Source: an uncultured Acetobacterium sp. (GTDB lineage Bacteria; Bacillota; Clostridia; Eubacteriales; Eubacteriaceae). Taken from it: a DNA stretch of 64,000 bases. Location of the stretch: assembly GCF_963664135.1 (NCBI RefSeq), contig NZ_OY760905.1, positions 3,870,736 through 3,934,735 on the forward strand. Direction: 5' to 3'. Below are positions 45,529 to 53,898 of this stretch, piece after piece. Below the pieces are notes generated by a model. That model was given only the letters and a program-made list of their open reading frames with translations. It was not told where the DNA came from and did not search any database. The translations under genes were made by a program, and so were the position numbers. How positions within the stretch are numbered: position 1 is the stretch's first letter; every line of letters begins with the position of its first letter.

Positions 45529-46707
45529 TTGAAATATAATTTTAATGACATTGTTCAACGGGATAACACCAATTCGATCAAATATGATTTTGCCAATCGC
45601 CGGGGTAAACCGGAGGGGCTGCTGCCATTATGGGTAGCTGATATGGATTTTAAAACGCCGGCGCCGGTGGTTGATGCCCTGGTTGAGAAAAGCAAGCATG
45701 GTATATTTGGTTACTCTGAAAGTGGGCAGGAGTATTTCTTTACTTTAAAGGATTGGTTTAAAACCCGATTTGCCTGGAATATCCAACCGGAATGGCTGGT
45801 CACGACCCCAGGGGTAGTTTATGCTATTGCCACAGCAATAAGAGCATTGACTCAAGAAGGTGAGAGCATTATCATACAGCAGCCGGTCTACTATCCCTTT
45901 GCTGACATGATTACGATCAATCAGCGAAACCTGGTAGTAAATCAGCTTGTTTATGAAAATGGAAGATATACTATCGATTTTGAAGATTTTGAACGAAAAG
46001 TTCAGGAAAACTCTGTTAAGTTGTTTATTCTTTGCAATCCCCACAATCCGGTTGGCCGGGTCTGGACGCGAGATGAACTGGTTCATTTGGGCGATATTTG
46101 TCTGAAACATGGGGTAATCGTAGTTTCGGATGAAATCCATCAGGATTTTATCTATCCCGGGCATAAACATCTGGTATTCGCTAATTTGAAACCAGAATTT
46201 TTGGAGATCACCATTACCTGTACCGCACCGAGTAAAACTTTTAATCTGGCAGGGCTCCAGGTTTCAAATATCTTCATCGAAAATAGGGAAATCCAAAAAA
46301 AGTTTAGAAAGGAGATGCGAAAAGGTGGCTATAATGAGATTAACATTATGGGCATTGTCGCTTGTACTGCTGCCTATTCAAAAGGCCGAAAGTGGCTGGA
46401 GGAATTAAAAACTTATCTCGGCGAAAATTTAGATTTTATCAGAAAGTTTTTAAATGAACAATTGCCTCAGGTTAAACTCATCGAACCGGAAGGAACCTAC
46501 CTTATCTGGCTGGATTTTAGCGAATTGGGATTAAATGAAGAAGCATTAGAAGACTTAATTATTAACAAGGCCGGGCTCTGGTTGGATGCCGGAACCATGT
46601 TTGGCATCGGCGGCGAAGGCTTTCAGCGAATTAACATCGCCGCTCCAAGACTGATATTGGAGCAGGCATTGACCCAGTTGGAACGGGCTGTTAATAACAA
46701 AGAGTAA
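45529..46707 (+). CDS. MalY/PatB-family cystathionine beta-lyase (aminotransferase class I/II)
   Basis: The 392-residue PLP enzyme of the C-S lyase family cleaves cystathionine to homocysteine, pyruvate and ammonia. Motifs: PLWVADMDFKTP, NPHNPVGRVW, SDEIHQDFIY and PLP-Lys in APSKTFNLAGLQ. TTG start at 45529 with GGGGGC and AGGA upstream; it is probably coupled to the preceding gene. Together with that gene it gives a complete transsulfuration branch alongside direct sulfhydrylation by MetY. Confidence 0.92.
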   Translation: MKYNFNDIVQRDNTNSIKYDFANRRGKPEGLLPLWVADMDFKTPAPVVDALVEKSKHGIFGYSESGQEYFFTLKDWFKTRFAWNIQPEWLVTTPGVVYAIATAIRALTQEGESIIIQQPVYYPFADMITINQRNLVVNQLVYENGRYTIDFEDFERKVQENSVKLFILCNPHNPVGRVWTRDELVHLGDICLKHGVIVVSDEIHQDFIYPGHKHLVFANLKPEFLEITITCTAPSKTFNLAGLQVSNIFIENREIQKKFRKEMRKGGYNEINIMGIVACTAAYSKGRKWLEELKTYLGENLDFIRKFLNEQLPQVKLIEPEGTYLIWLDFSELGLNEEALEDLIINKAGLWLDAGTMFGIGGEGFQRINIAAPRLILEQALTQLERAVNNKE

Positions 46708-46725
46708 ACAAAATCAGATTAATTT

Positions 46726-46795
46726 GAATTTCGGTGTGCATTTTTCGGATGGTCATTCTTTGACATGGTTAAATGTATGCCGAAGTTCTTTTTTT
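46726..46795 (+). terminator. terminator after the gamma-lyase/MalY operon
   Basis: GAATTTCGGTGTGCATTT (46726-46743) pairs fully, with wobbles, with AAATGTATGCCGAAGTTC (46771-46788), followed by a T run. Confidence 0.8.
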
Positions 46796-46883
46796 GAAAA
46801 AGATGCACGCATTGTATTTCTAAAATAAATGTTTTTTATATGCTAATGTGGGGTATAAAAGTTATAAATGAAATTAAGGAGAT

Positions 46884-47216
46884 ATGGTGATTAATATGAA
46901 TACTGAATATGCAGTTAGCGTTGATAATGAAGTGATAGAGTATATGAATAAACTTGATAAAAAAGAACTGAAACTCGATATTATCTTGACCGGTGGCGGA
47001 TGTTGCCCGTTCTTTGATGTTTCAGAGATTGATTTTGGAAAACCGGATCAACCGGATTTATATGATGTATATGAGCAAGATGATATTAAACTCAATATCA
47101 GTAAAAAAACAAAGGTAATTGACCCAATCCTCCATTTTAAGTTAAAAGAAATATTTGGCGGAGAAATGATTTATGTTGAAGGGATCGATGTAAAACAACA
47201 ATATTTTGATGAATAA
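46884..47216 (+). CDS. small HesB-like protein with a Gly-Gly-Gly-Cys-Cys motif
   Basis: 110 residues with the motif LTGGGCCPFFD around residue 38, a beta-rich pattern and length resembling HesB/IscA-fold proteins. A family with this Cys-Cys motif, in which one Cys can be selenocysteine, is known from anaerobes; placing this protein there is moderately confident, and no reaction is assigned. Starts ATG 46884, GTG 46887 and ATG 46896 are all close to AAGGAG; the exact one is uncertain. It is flanked by terminators on both sides, so it is monocistronic. Confidence 0.7.
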   Translation: MVINMNTEYAVSVDNEVIEYMNKLDKKELKLDIILTGGGCCPFFDVSEIDFGKPDQPDLYDVYEQDDIKLNISKKTKVIDPILHFKLKEIFGGEMIYVEGIDVKQQYFDE

Positions 47217-47220
47217 GAAA

Positions 47221-47330
47221 TTGGAGCACCTGGTTTAAAAAAAACCAGGTGCTCCAATTAATTTAAGATGAAGTTTATTGCAGTTTTTTAAAATGATCAG
47301 ATAACTGTTTCTACAACAGTTTATTTTTTT
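47221..47330 (+). terminator. two consecutive hairpins after the CC-motif gene
   Basis: First: a 16-bp stem from TTGGAGCACCTGGTTT (47221-47236) and its complement (47242-47257). Second: AACTGTT (47303-47309) with AACAGTT (47315-47321), followed by a T-rich run to 47330. Confidence 0.75.
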
Positions 47331-47393
47331 GAGGAGTGTTTAATTTCAGATATAAAAAAACATAAAATTATTATTAATTTAGTATTATTGCTG

Positions 47394-47445
47394 TTGACAA
47401 GAGACTTATGATCGTTTAAAATATAAATCATATAGGAAAACTATG
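47394..47445 (+). promoter_or_regulatory. promoter and CymR-like operator of the GATase/PLP/ferredoxin operon
   Basis: TTGACA (47394-47399), 17 bases, TAAAAT (47417-47422), then CATAT-N7-CTATG (47429-47445) with N7 reading AGGAAAA. Confidence 0.78.
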
Positions 47446-47477
47446 AATGAAGAATGATTTTTGGAGGAGGAACAGTT

Positions 47478-48173
47478 ATGAAAAAACTACTTATTATAAA
47501 GACAGGATCATCAGATCAGCATGTGATCAATAAATGCGGAGATTGCGACGTACGTATTGCCCAATGTGTTGGAATCCCATATGAAGAAGTTCGTGTGATT
47601 TCAGTCTATGAAAATGCAGTACCGATCTTGCCAGATGATATTGCCGGTATAATCATTACTGGTTCCCCCGCTATGGTAACTGATTTAGAACCTTGGGGAG
47701 TTGCCACTTCCCAATGGCTGAAGCAAGTTGTTAAGAAAAACATCCCAGTTTTAGGTATCTGCTTTGGACATCAATTACTTGCCCATACATTTGGCGGAGC
47801 GGTTGACTATCATGAGTTAGGGGAAGAAAAGGGCGAGGTTGAAATACGTCTTACTGAAGCAGGCAAAAATGATCCATTGCTTGGGGTATTACCTGAACAC
47901 TTCACCGCTTATGCATCCCACTTTCAAACAGTTACCATGCCACCCCAAAATGCTGGTATTTTAGCTGAAAATGATTTTGAATCGACCCATGCGTTGAGAT
48001 TTAAAGAGAATGTTTGGGGCGTTCAATTTCACCCAGAATGCATCGGTGATTTATTCTGCGAAACTCATGAACACAAAACATATGGCATGGCTTTGTTAAA
48101 GCGCTTTTATGAATTAGCAATAAGCAATGACGATGCAGAAAAAGCAAATAACTACGAGACCGCGGTGTTATAG
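47478..48173 (+). CDS. class I glutamine amidotransferase-like protein
   Basis: 231 residues: a GuaA-type GATase1 fold with nucleophile Cys in GICFGHQLLAHTFGG and catalytic His-Pro-Glu in VQFHPECIGD. Free-standing members can release ammonia from glutamine or hydrolyse gamma-glutamyl compounds. First gene of a six-gene unit after a CymR-like operator, so a gamma-glutamyl sulfur compound such as glutathione breakdown products is a reasonable guess but not proven. ATG 47478 follows GGAGGAGG. Confidence 0.85.
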   Translation: MKKLLIIKTGSSDQHVINKCGDCDVRIAQCVGIPYEEVRVISVYENAVPILPDDIAGIIITGSPAMVTDLEPWGVATSQWLKQVVKKNIPVLGICFGHQLLAHTFGGAVDYHELGEEKGEVEIRLTEAGKNDPLLGVLPEHFTAYASHFQTVTMPPQNAGILAENDFESTHALRFKENVWGVQFHPECIGDLFCETHEHKTYGMALLKRFYELAISNDDAEKANNYETAVL

Positions 48174-48221
48174 TTAACGTCAGATTTAATAAATAACAGG
48201 ACAAAATTGGAGGTGACAGAA

Positions 48222-49412
48222 GTGGGAAAACGAAAATACGGCAGTGAATTTGGTTTTCAAACTCGAGCTGTACATACCGGAAATGATGTGGATCTGGATT
48301 CTGGGGCGATAAAACGACCAATTACAATGGCCAACAGTTATGAATTACCCTATGATCCCACCGACATAAATTGGAGCAGCTCTGATAAAAGTTTATATAC
48401 ACGTAATGGTGGGACAAATCAAAAATATCTTGAAGAAAAAATTGCAGCATTTGAAAATAGCGAGGATTGTATTGTTTTGGCTTCGGGTGTGGCGGCGCTC
48501 TCAGGATTGTTCTTTGCATTGTTAGAAACGGGTGATCATGTTGTTTTTTCAAATGTAACTTATGTAGCAGCATATCGGTTGTTAAATGAGTTATTAAATA
48601 ATAAATTCAAAGTGGAAACAACCATTATTGATACCACCGATTTGGACGCGGTGAAAGCTGCTATCAGACCAAATACAAAACTGATCCATATCGAAACACC
48701 TGGAAATCCAACGATTCAGATTTCTGATATTGCAGAAATAGCCAAGCTTGCTCATCAAAATAGTGCGCTTCTATCGGTCGATAACACTTTTGCTTCGCCA
48801 TATAATCAAAGGCCCATCGAGTTGGGGGCAGATTTTTCAATTGAAAGCCTGACGAAATTCATCAATGGACATGGCGATGCTATGGGGGGAGCGATTGCCG
48901 GGGAAAAAGAGCATTTGGACAAAATACGGTTTCAATCTCAGGTGAATCTTGGTGGGACGATTAGTCCTTTTAATGCCTGGTTGATTATGCGTGGAGCGGT
49001 TACCTTTCCACTTCGAATGAAACAACATAATGCAAATGCCTTGAAAATGGCCCGGTTTTTAGAAAATCTGGATGCAGTCAGTTTCGTAGCTTATCCGGGA
49101 CTTCCCAGCAATAAAGGACACGAAATCGCCAAAAAACAGATGAATGCTGGTTATGGCGGGGTGCTATCCTTTGGGTTAAATGCGACTCATGCTCAACACA
49201 ATGAATTTGTCAGTCATTTGCAAATCATTACTTCAGCGGTTTCATTGGGTCATGATGAAAGTTTAATTGTTTTTCTAGGCAAAGATGATGAACGGCAGTA
49301 TCTCTATCCGGAAGAATTTCATCGTGGTTTTTTCAGATTCAGTGTTGGAATAGAAGATGTTGAAGATATCATAGCCGATTTGGAACAGGCCTTGTCAAAA
49401 ACAGGATTATAA
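48222..49412 (+). CDS. atypical Cys/Met-metabolism PLP enzyme (methionine gamma-lyase-like)
   Basis: 396 residues of the gamma-lyase family with PLP-Lys in SLTKFINGHGD. Two active-site motifs are unusual: the common YSRxGNPT reads YTRNGGTN, and the YGG loop (as in NVYGGTFRV elsewhere here) reads NVTYVAAYRLL, moving the Tyr. This implies a substrate different from that of the other three family members in the window. GTG 48222 is chosen for its GGAGG site. The operon context (GATase, flavin-binding proteins, ferredoxin) suggests degradation of a sulfur amino-acid derivative. Confidence 0.82.
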   Translation: MGKRKYGSEFGFQTRAVHTGNDVDLDSGAIKRPITMANSYELPYDPTDINWSSSDKSLYTRNGGTNQKYLEEKIAAFENSEDCIVLASGVAALSGLFFALLETGDHVVFSNVTYVAAYRLLNELLNNKFKVETTIIDTTDLDAVKAAIRPNTKLIHIETPGNPTIQISDIAEIAKLAHQNSALLSVDNTFASPYNQRPIELGADFSIESLTKFINGHGDAMGGAIAGEKEHLDKIRFQSQVNLGGTISPFNAWLIMRGAVTFPLRMKQHNANALKMARFLENLDAVSFVAYPGLPSNKGHEIAKKQMNAGYGGVLSFGLNATHAQHNEFVSHLQIITSAVSLGHDESLIVFLGKDDERQYLYPEEFHRGFFRFSVGIEDVEDIIADLEQALSKTGL

Positions 49413-49430
49413 TAAATTGAAAGAGGTAAA

Positions 49431-49916
49431 ATGATGGGACTATTAACGAATGAAATTAAAGATGCATTGAAGGTAGTGGGTAAAGGTGGTTCAGTTGTAC
49501 ATCTGGCGACCAGTAGTATTGATGGCAAACCTAACATCGTTGCCGAGCGGTTTGTAACCAGCTATTTGGATGATTATATCTTAATTGCCGATATGTTTGC
49601 ACAAAAGACAAAGGTTAATCTCAATGAAAATCCCAATGCATCGATTTCGATTGCGCACCCTATTGGCTCCCGTTTCTGGGTTTTTAGAGGCCCGGCGACA
49701 GTTATTAATATTGGGGCCACTTCGACTGACACCTGGCATGATATCAATGTAGGACAGGTACTGGAAGAATGGGGGGATTGGGCAGCTAAAGAGCCCCCAC
49801 TGGAAGTGCCACCAGATATTGCGCCACCCAAGGTAGCTCAACGAGGATTAATTGTTTTAAAAGTCGAAGAAATCATCTCATCAGAACTTGAAAATTCTGG
49901 TAGTAAGATTGCATAG
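49431..49916 (+). CDS. pyridoxamine 5'-phosphate oxidase-fold flavin-binding protein
   Basis: 161 residues with a split-barrel fold: HLATSSIDGKPNIVAERFV near the start and a central strand with ISIAHPIGSRFWVFRGPA. Such proteins bind FMN or F420 and reduce small molecules. A second related gene follows 9 bases later, then a ferredoxin, suggesting an electron-transfer chain. AGAGG precedes ATG 49431. Confidence 0.8.
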   Translation: MMGLLTNEIKDALKVVGKGGSVVHLATSSIDGKPNIVAERFVTSYLDDYILIADMFAQKTKVNLNENPNASISIAHPIGSRFWVFRGPATVINIGATSTDTWHDINVGQVLEEWGDWAAKEPPLEVPPDIAPPKVAQRGLIVLKVEEIISSELENSGSKIA

Positions 49917-49925
49917 GAGAAGATT

Positions 49926-50336
49926 ATGAAATTAACACCAAGAATTAAAAGTTGGATCGAAAGTTTTGGCGTGCATGTAGCCCTATCAGATGAAAAAGGT
50001 CAAATTACAATTATTGTGGCAGCGAAAACATCCGTAGATGAAGATGTCGTTACCATCGATTTATCCGCAAATCAACGAAATCAAATTGAAGGTGTTTTGT
50101 TGAAAAATGATTATGTCGCTTTAGCACCTGGTCAACTCGGTGCGATTCGGGCACCATACCAGTTAAAAGGCAGCGGTCGGCTCTTGAATGGTTATCTGGA
50201 AGTCGAAATCTCAGAAATATATTGTACAAAACCGGGCCCTGAGGCAGGTATTCGGCTGGACGTATTGGGATATGATGGCATGAAAAACTATGATGAAAGC
50301 CGATGGACCGATTTGGCCTCTGTTAATCCAAGTTAA
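49926..50336 (+). CDS. second PPOX-fold small flavin-binding-like protein
   Basis: 136 residues: a beta-barrel-like protein with VALSDEKGQITIIVAAK near the start and LKGSGRLLNGYLEVEISEIY later, resembling the pyridoxamine 5'-phosphate oxidase fold of its upstream neighbour but quite divergent. It may form a hetero-oligomer with it. AGGAG precedes ATG 49926; its stop is 2 bases before the ferredoxin start. Confidence 0.7.
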   Translation: MKLTPRIKSWIESFGVHVALSDEKGQITIIVAAKTSVDEDVVTIDLSANQRNQIEGVLLKNDYVALAPGQLGAIRAPYQLKGSGRLLNGYLEVEISEIYCTKPGPEAGIRLDVLGYDGMKNYDESRWTDLASVNPS

Positions 50337-50338
50337 AA

Positions 50339-50632
50339 ATGAAACACGCAGATAAATTACCGTGGACAATCCCGTCTTTATGTGATGGCTGCGCCAGTTG
50401 TTTAAATGCCTGTCCTTTAAACATCATTACGATGGTACAAACAGAATATCAGGGATTCTCCATACCGATCCTGAAAAACTATGAAGCGTGTATTGGCTGC
50501 GGCAAATGTGCCAATACCTGTTCCATGGGGGGGATCGCAATGACAACTTATGTAAAAGATGCCTTAGAGAAATGCAAACGTGAGCGGGTGAAATATCTTG
50601 TTTCAGAAAAATTGTTTATTGAAGGGAGCTGA
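50339..50632 (+). CDS. 2[4Fe-4S] ferredoxin
   Basis: 97 residues with two cluster motifs, CDGCASCLNACPLN and CIGCGKCANTCSM, each with the fourth Cys followed by P or S. It probably supplies electrons to the two flavin-binding proteins encoded just upstream. It starts 2 bases after the previous stop and ends 4 bases before the next gene, firmly inside the operon. Confidence 0.9.
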   Translation: MKHADKLPWTIPSLCDGCASCLNACPLNIITMVQTEYQGFSIPILKNYEACIGCGKCANTCSMGGIAMTTYVKDALEKCKRERVKYLVSEKLFIEGS

Positions 50633-50636
50633 GTCA

Positions 50637-51386
50637 ATGGGAGCATTGCTATGGGATCATACCATTCATTATGTAAATGATCTGCAACAAGCCAACACTA
50701 TTTTTGAAAAAAATGGATTAAAAGCTAAATATGGCGGCAGCCATGAAGGCTTTGGAACCTGTAATTCACTCAGTTATTTTTGGGCTTCTTATGTGGAGTT
50801 TCTGGCAATTGAAGATGTCAGAGTCAACAAAAATCCAATTGAGGATATTCTGATTTTCAAGGATGCTTCCAAAATTCTTTCTGAAACCGAAGCTTTTGGT
50901 CGCATTGGTTTAAGAACCCATGATATCGCTGATTTAAGAAACAGACTGTCTAAAAAGAAGCTTAGCTTGTCTGAAATCTTCGCCGGTAATCGCATGACCC
51001 CTGATGGTGAAAAACTCACCTGGAAATTACTGATGATCAACGGAGGTTATAACGGGCTGCCATATCCTTTTATCATTGACTGGGAAATAACAGAAGAACA
51101 GCGGTTTCGAGAGCTTAAAGCAAAAGGCTTAATTAATCAACATCCACTGGGTCAGTTGTTTCTCTATGAGGGTGTTTTTGAAGTTGAAAACCCAAAAGCG
51201 ACCACTGCTCATTGGGCGGATATTTTTAACCTTGCCCCCAAGAATGAAAATACGCTAATTATCGGACAGCAACTCTTTCGCTTTGAACAGGGAAAAGAAA
51301 ATCGACTAATAGAACTTAATTTTTTAAGCGATGGGGAAAAGGCCTTTGATTTTGAAATTGGTGAAGGACGTTATCGAAGTTTATAA
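50637..51386 (+). CDS. glyoxalase-like domain (VOC superfamily) protein
   Basis: 249 residues beginning LLWDHTIHYVNDLQQA, with HEGFGTCNSL and YVEFLAI, the hallmarks of the Glyoxalase_3-like VOC domain. Family members use a metal to act on small acids or aldehydes, but no specific reaction can be assigned. Last gene of the sulfur-regulated six-gene operon; terminator directly after. GGGAG precedes ATG 50637. Confidence 0.8.
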   Translation: MGALLWDHTIHYVNDLQQANTIFEKNGLKAKYGGSHEGFGTCNSLSYFWASYVEFLAIEDVRVNKNPIEDILIFKDASKILSETEAFGRIGLRTHDIADLRNRLSKKKLSLSEIFAGNRMTPDGEKLTWKLLMINGGYNGLPYPFIIDWEITEEQRFRELKAKGLINQHPLGQLFLYEGVFEVENPKATTAHWADIFNLAPKNENTLIIGQQLFRFEQGKENRLIELNFLSDGEKAFDFEIGEGRYRSL

Positions 51387-51431
51387 AAAATGGCTAAATA
51401 AAACTGAAATGTTTTATTTAGCCATTTTTTT
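51385..51431. terminator. strong bidirectional terminator between convergent genes
   Basis: AAAAAATGGCTAAATAAAAC (51385-51404) and its complement (51411-51430) form a perfect 20-bp stem with a T run on the plus strand. Confidence 0.9.
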
Positions 51432-51454
51432 ATTTGCTAATGCCAGACTACAAG

Positions 51455-52261
51455 TTACAAGGTTTCGTTCATACTGCCGGTTCGATAGCCTTTTAAATCT
51501 AGACCGATATAGGTAAAACCAATGGTTTTAAAACGATCATGGATTTTGTTGCGGGTATCCTTATTCAGTAAGGCATCAAAACCGGTTTCATCGGTTTCGA
51601 TCCGAGCCAGATTACCGTGATAGCGTACGCGAACCTGATGGAAGCCCAGATCTAGAAGATATTGTTCGGCCTGGTCGATCATGTGGAGACGATCAGGGGT
51701 AATGTTCTCGCCATATGGGAATCGGGAAGACAGACAAGCAAAGGACTGTTTGTTCCAAGTTGGCAGATTCATTTCCTTTGACAGTTGACGAATTTCATCT
51801 TTGGAAAGATTGGCAAACCGTAACGGGCTTTTCACGCCTAATTCAGTTACGGCTAAAAGTCCTGGCCGGTAATCACCATCATCATCGGTGTTGGAACCCT
51901 CAACAACATAGTTTAATTTCTTAATCGCAGCAATTTCTTTGATCTTAGTAAAAAGCTCGGATTTGCAGAGGTAGCAGCGGTTCTTGGGATTATGGGAAAA
52001 ACCTTCAATATCCAGTTCTTCCGAATCAATGATAAAGTGATCGGCTCCTAATTCTTCAGCATATGTAGTAGCTTCCCGCAATTCTCGTTTGGGAAAACTT
52101 TCCGATCGGGCCGTCACAGCGACAGCATTTTTACCTAAAACATCGTAGGCGACCTTTAGTAAAAACGTTGAATCGACACCACCCGAAAAGGCCACCGCGA
52201 CACTTTCCAGTTCGGCTAAGTAATCTTTCAAAGCTTGATATTTATTAGTCAGGTTATCCAT
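51455..52261 (-). CDS. larE: ATP-dependent sacrificial sulfur transferase
   Basis: 268 residues with PP-loop SGGVDSTFLLKVAYD and the CYLCKSELF segment. LarE gives up a cysteine sulfur (or uses a cluster) to thiolate the nickel-pincer nucleotide cofactor used by lactate racemase and related enzymes. LarC and LarB are encoded about 5 kb away on the same strand. The Cys used by sacrificial LarE proteins is near the CLSSRFPYGE segment here. ATG 52261 has GGAGTG. Its promoter carries a CymR-like operator, linking cofactor sulfuration to sulfur status. Confidence 0.9.
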   Translation of the reverse strand: MDNLTNKYQALKDYLAELESVAVAFSGGVDSTFLLKVAYDVLGKNAVAVTARSESFPKRELREATTYAEELGADHFIIDSEELDIEGFSHNPKNRCYLCKSELFTKIKEIAAIKKLNYVVEGSNTDDDGDYRPGLLAVTELGVKSPLRFANLSKDEIRQLSKEMNLPTWNKQSFACLSSRFPYGENITPDRLHMIDQAEQYLLDLGFHQVRVRYHGNLARIETDETGFDALLNKDTRNKIHDRFKTIGFTYIGLDLKGYRTGSMNETL

Positions 52262-52284
52262 AATACACTCCATAAAATATTAAT

Positions 52285-52336
52285 CATATATAGTTACTAT
52301 GATTAATATTTTATGCTATTTTCAATCCATTGTCAA
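52285..52336 (-). promoter_or_regulatory. promoter and CymR-like operator of larE
   Basis: On the minus strand TTGACA (52336-52331), 17 bases, TAAAAT (52313-52308), then the motif at 52301-52285, read on the minus strand as CATAG-N7-ATATG. Confidence 0.75.
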
Positions 52337-52510
52337 GCTTGATTATTGGGAATAAATGGCATAAATCAGGGAATTATTTTACTTTGCAGCCAGCATTTAA
52401 AGAACGGATGGAGAACCTGAAAATGATATAAATTACAATCGATTTATGTTATTTGAAATCGATATTTCTAGTAGGAATAACTTGAATGGTCTTGAATTTC
52501 TTTCCCGATG

Positions 52511-52569
52511 TTGATAAAAATATTTAATCATGTATACTGTTAGCAATGGTTTAATGAATTAAACCATTG
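52511..52569 (+). promoter_or_regulatory. promoter and 26-bp perfect palindrome before an ArsR-type gene
   Basis: TTGATA (52511-52516), 16 bases, TATACT (52533-52538). CAATGGTTTAAT (52544-52555) and its exact complement (52558-52569) form a palindrome with a two-base centre, the expected operator of the ArsR-type regulator that follows. From 52337 to 52510 I see no gene. Confidence 0.78.
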
Positions 52570-52578
52570 AACGGAGGA

Positions 52579-52926
52579 ATGGCTTTGCAAGATATGGGTA
52601 AAGAGCAAAAAGCACTCGTTGAGAATTTCAAAGACTGTCAACCACTGCTCACCGCCATCGGTGACCAAACGCGGCAGTTAATTATTGTAGCAATTATGGA
52701 AAGTGGGTGCTATCCCGGCATTCGGGTAGGGGAAATTACAAAAAAAGTTAATCTGTCTCGGCCAGCGGTATCTCATCATATCAAAATTCTGATGGATGCA
52801 AAAATTGTTAACGTCAATAAGCAGGGAACTATGAATTTTTATTATCTGGATCCAGGAAAAAGCAAGTTACTTGACTTAAAAAAATTGGTAGAACATATCG
52901 ACCTTTTAATGGGTCAGTGCAAATAA
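52579..52926 (+). CDS. ArsR-family transcriptional regulator
   Basis: 115 residues: a winged helix with VGEITKKVNLSRPAVSHHIKIL. Classic metal-binding CxC motifs of ArsR/SmtB are absent; Cys lies at CQPLL, SGCYPG and the C-terminal QCK. It is followed 30 bases later by a flavodoxin/ferredoxin gene, probably its target together with itself. Several starts are possible (TTG 52567, ATG 52579, TTG 52585, ATG 52594); 52579 is chosen tentatively because GGAGG is very near. Confidence 0.85.
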   Translation: MALQDMGKEQKALVENFKDCQPLLTAIGDQTRQLIIVAIMESGCYPGIRVGEITKKVNLSRPAVSHHIKILMDAKIVNVNKQGTMNFYYLDPGKSKLLDLKKLVEHIDLLMGQCK

Positions 52927-52956
52927 GTTATAGAATAAAAAATAAAGGAGAAGAAC

Positions 52957-53724
52957 ATGATATTTTATTTTACAGGAACAGGTAATTCGTTGTATGCAGC
53001 AAAGAAAATTGGTGATGAGCTGGGAGAACCACTCATTGACATAACTGCTGCGATGAAAGAGAAATCATTTAGCTATACGCTTTCAGGTGATGAAAAGATT
53101 GGCTTTGTTTTCCCGGTTTATTTTTATGGGGTGCCTTCCATTGTGGCAGATTTTATTGCTGAACTGAAAGTTGAACAAATTCAGGAAGGGGGACTAAAAC
53201 CGTATGTATTTGGAGTGGTGACATGCGGTGGCGGGATGGGCGGAACACCGAAAATGCTGGAAGACTTGTTGGAAAAACAGGGCTTACCGCTCAGTGCATC
53301 ATTTGAACTCAAGATGGCCAGCAATTATATAATGATGTATCAGCCAACGGGACCAGATCTGCAAAAGAAAATTCAGATCTCAACAGATAAAAAATTAGTC
53401 GATATTATTGCCGTCATTTCAAAAAATAAGAAGGATGATGAAAGCAAGCGAAAAAAATCATTTTTGACCAGCGTGGCCTATCCACTTTATATGCATGGCC
53501 GAAAAACCAGACTTTTTTATGCTGATGAAAAGTGTAATGGCTGTGGGAAGTGCGCAAAAGTCTGTCCGGTTTCTGCTATTCAAATGGAGGCTAACAAACC
53601 GGTTTGGACGAAGAAACAATGTACCCACTGCACTGCCTGTATCAATCGCTGTCCACAGGAAGCCATCCAGTATGGCAAGAAAACCTTAAAGTGGCGACGA
53701 TTTGAAAATCCAATCCTAAAATAA
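52957..53724 (+). CDS. EFR1-type flavodoxin-ferredoxin fusion protein
   Basis: 255 residues: an N-terminal flavodoxin fold with the FMN phosphate loop FTGTGNSLYAA, and a C-terminal 2[4Fe-4S] domain with CNGCGKCAKVCP and CTHCTACINRCPQ. Such fusions move electrons between flavin and iron-sulfur partners in strict anaerobes. Probably co-regulated with the ArsR-type gene upstream. AAAGGAG precedes ATG 52957. Confidence 0.9.
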   Translation: MIFYFTGTGNSLYAAKKIGDELGEPLIDITAAMKEKSFSYTLSGDEKIGFVFPVYFYGVPSIVADFIAELKVEQIQEGGLKPYVFGVVTCGGGMGGTPKMLEDLLEKQGLPLSASFELKMASNYIMMYQPTGPDLQKKIQISTDKKLVDIIAVISKNKKDDESKRKKSFLTSVAYPLYMHGRKTRLFYADEKCNGCGKCAKVCPVSAIQMEANKPVWTKKQCTHCTACINRCPQEAIQYGKKTLKWRRFENPILK

Positions 53725-53755
53725 TTAAGATTTGTCGAAATATTCGTCTTCTTTC

Positions 53756-53784
53756 TTGACAGTTTGAACCAATACAAATAAAAT
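53756..53784 (+). promoter_or_regulatory. sigma-A promoter of the DUF2786 gene
   Basis: TTGACA (53756-53761), 17 bases, TAAAAT (53779-53784), leaving a leader of about 105 bases before ATG 53899. Confidence 0.7.
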
Positions 53785-53898
53785 AAGAGATATAGAATGA
53801 AATGACATTAAAGTAAGATTGATTCTATAATGAAGGTTTTTGGATAACAGTCGATGTTTTTTTAGCAAAAAAACGGAAAGTTCAAAACGAGGAAAAAG

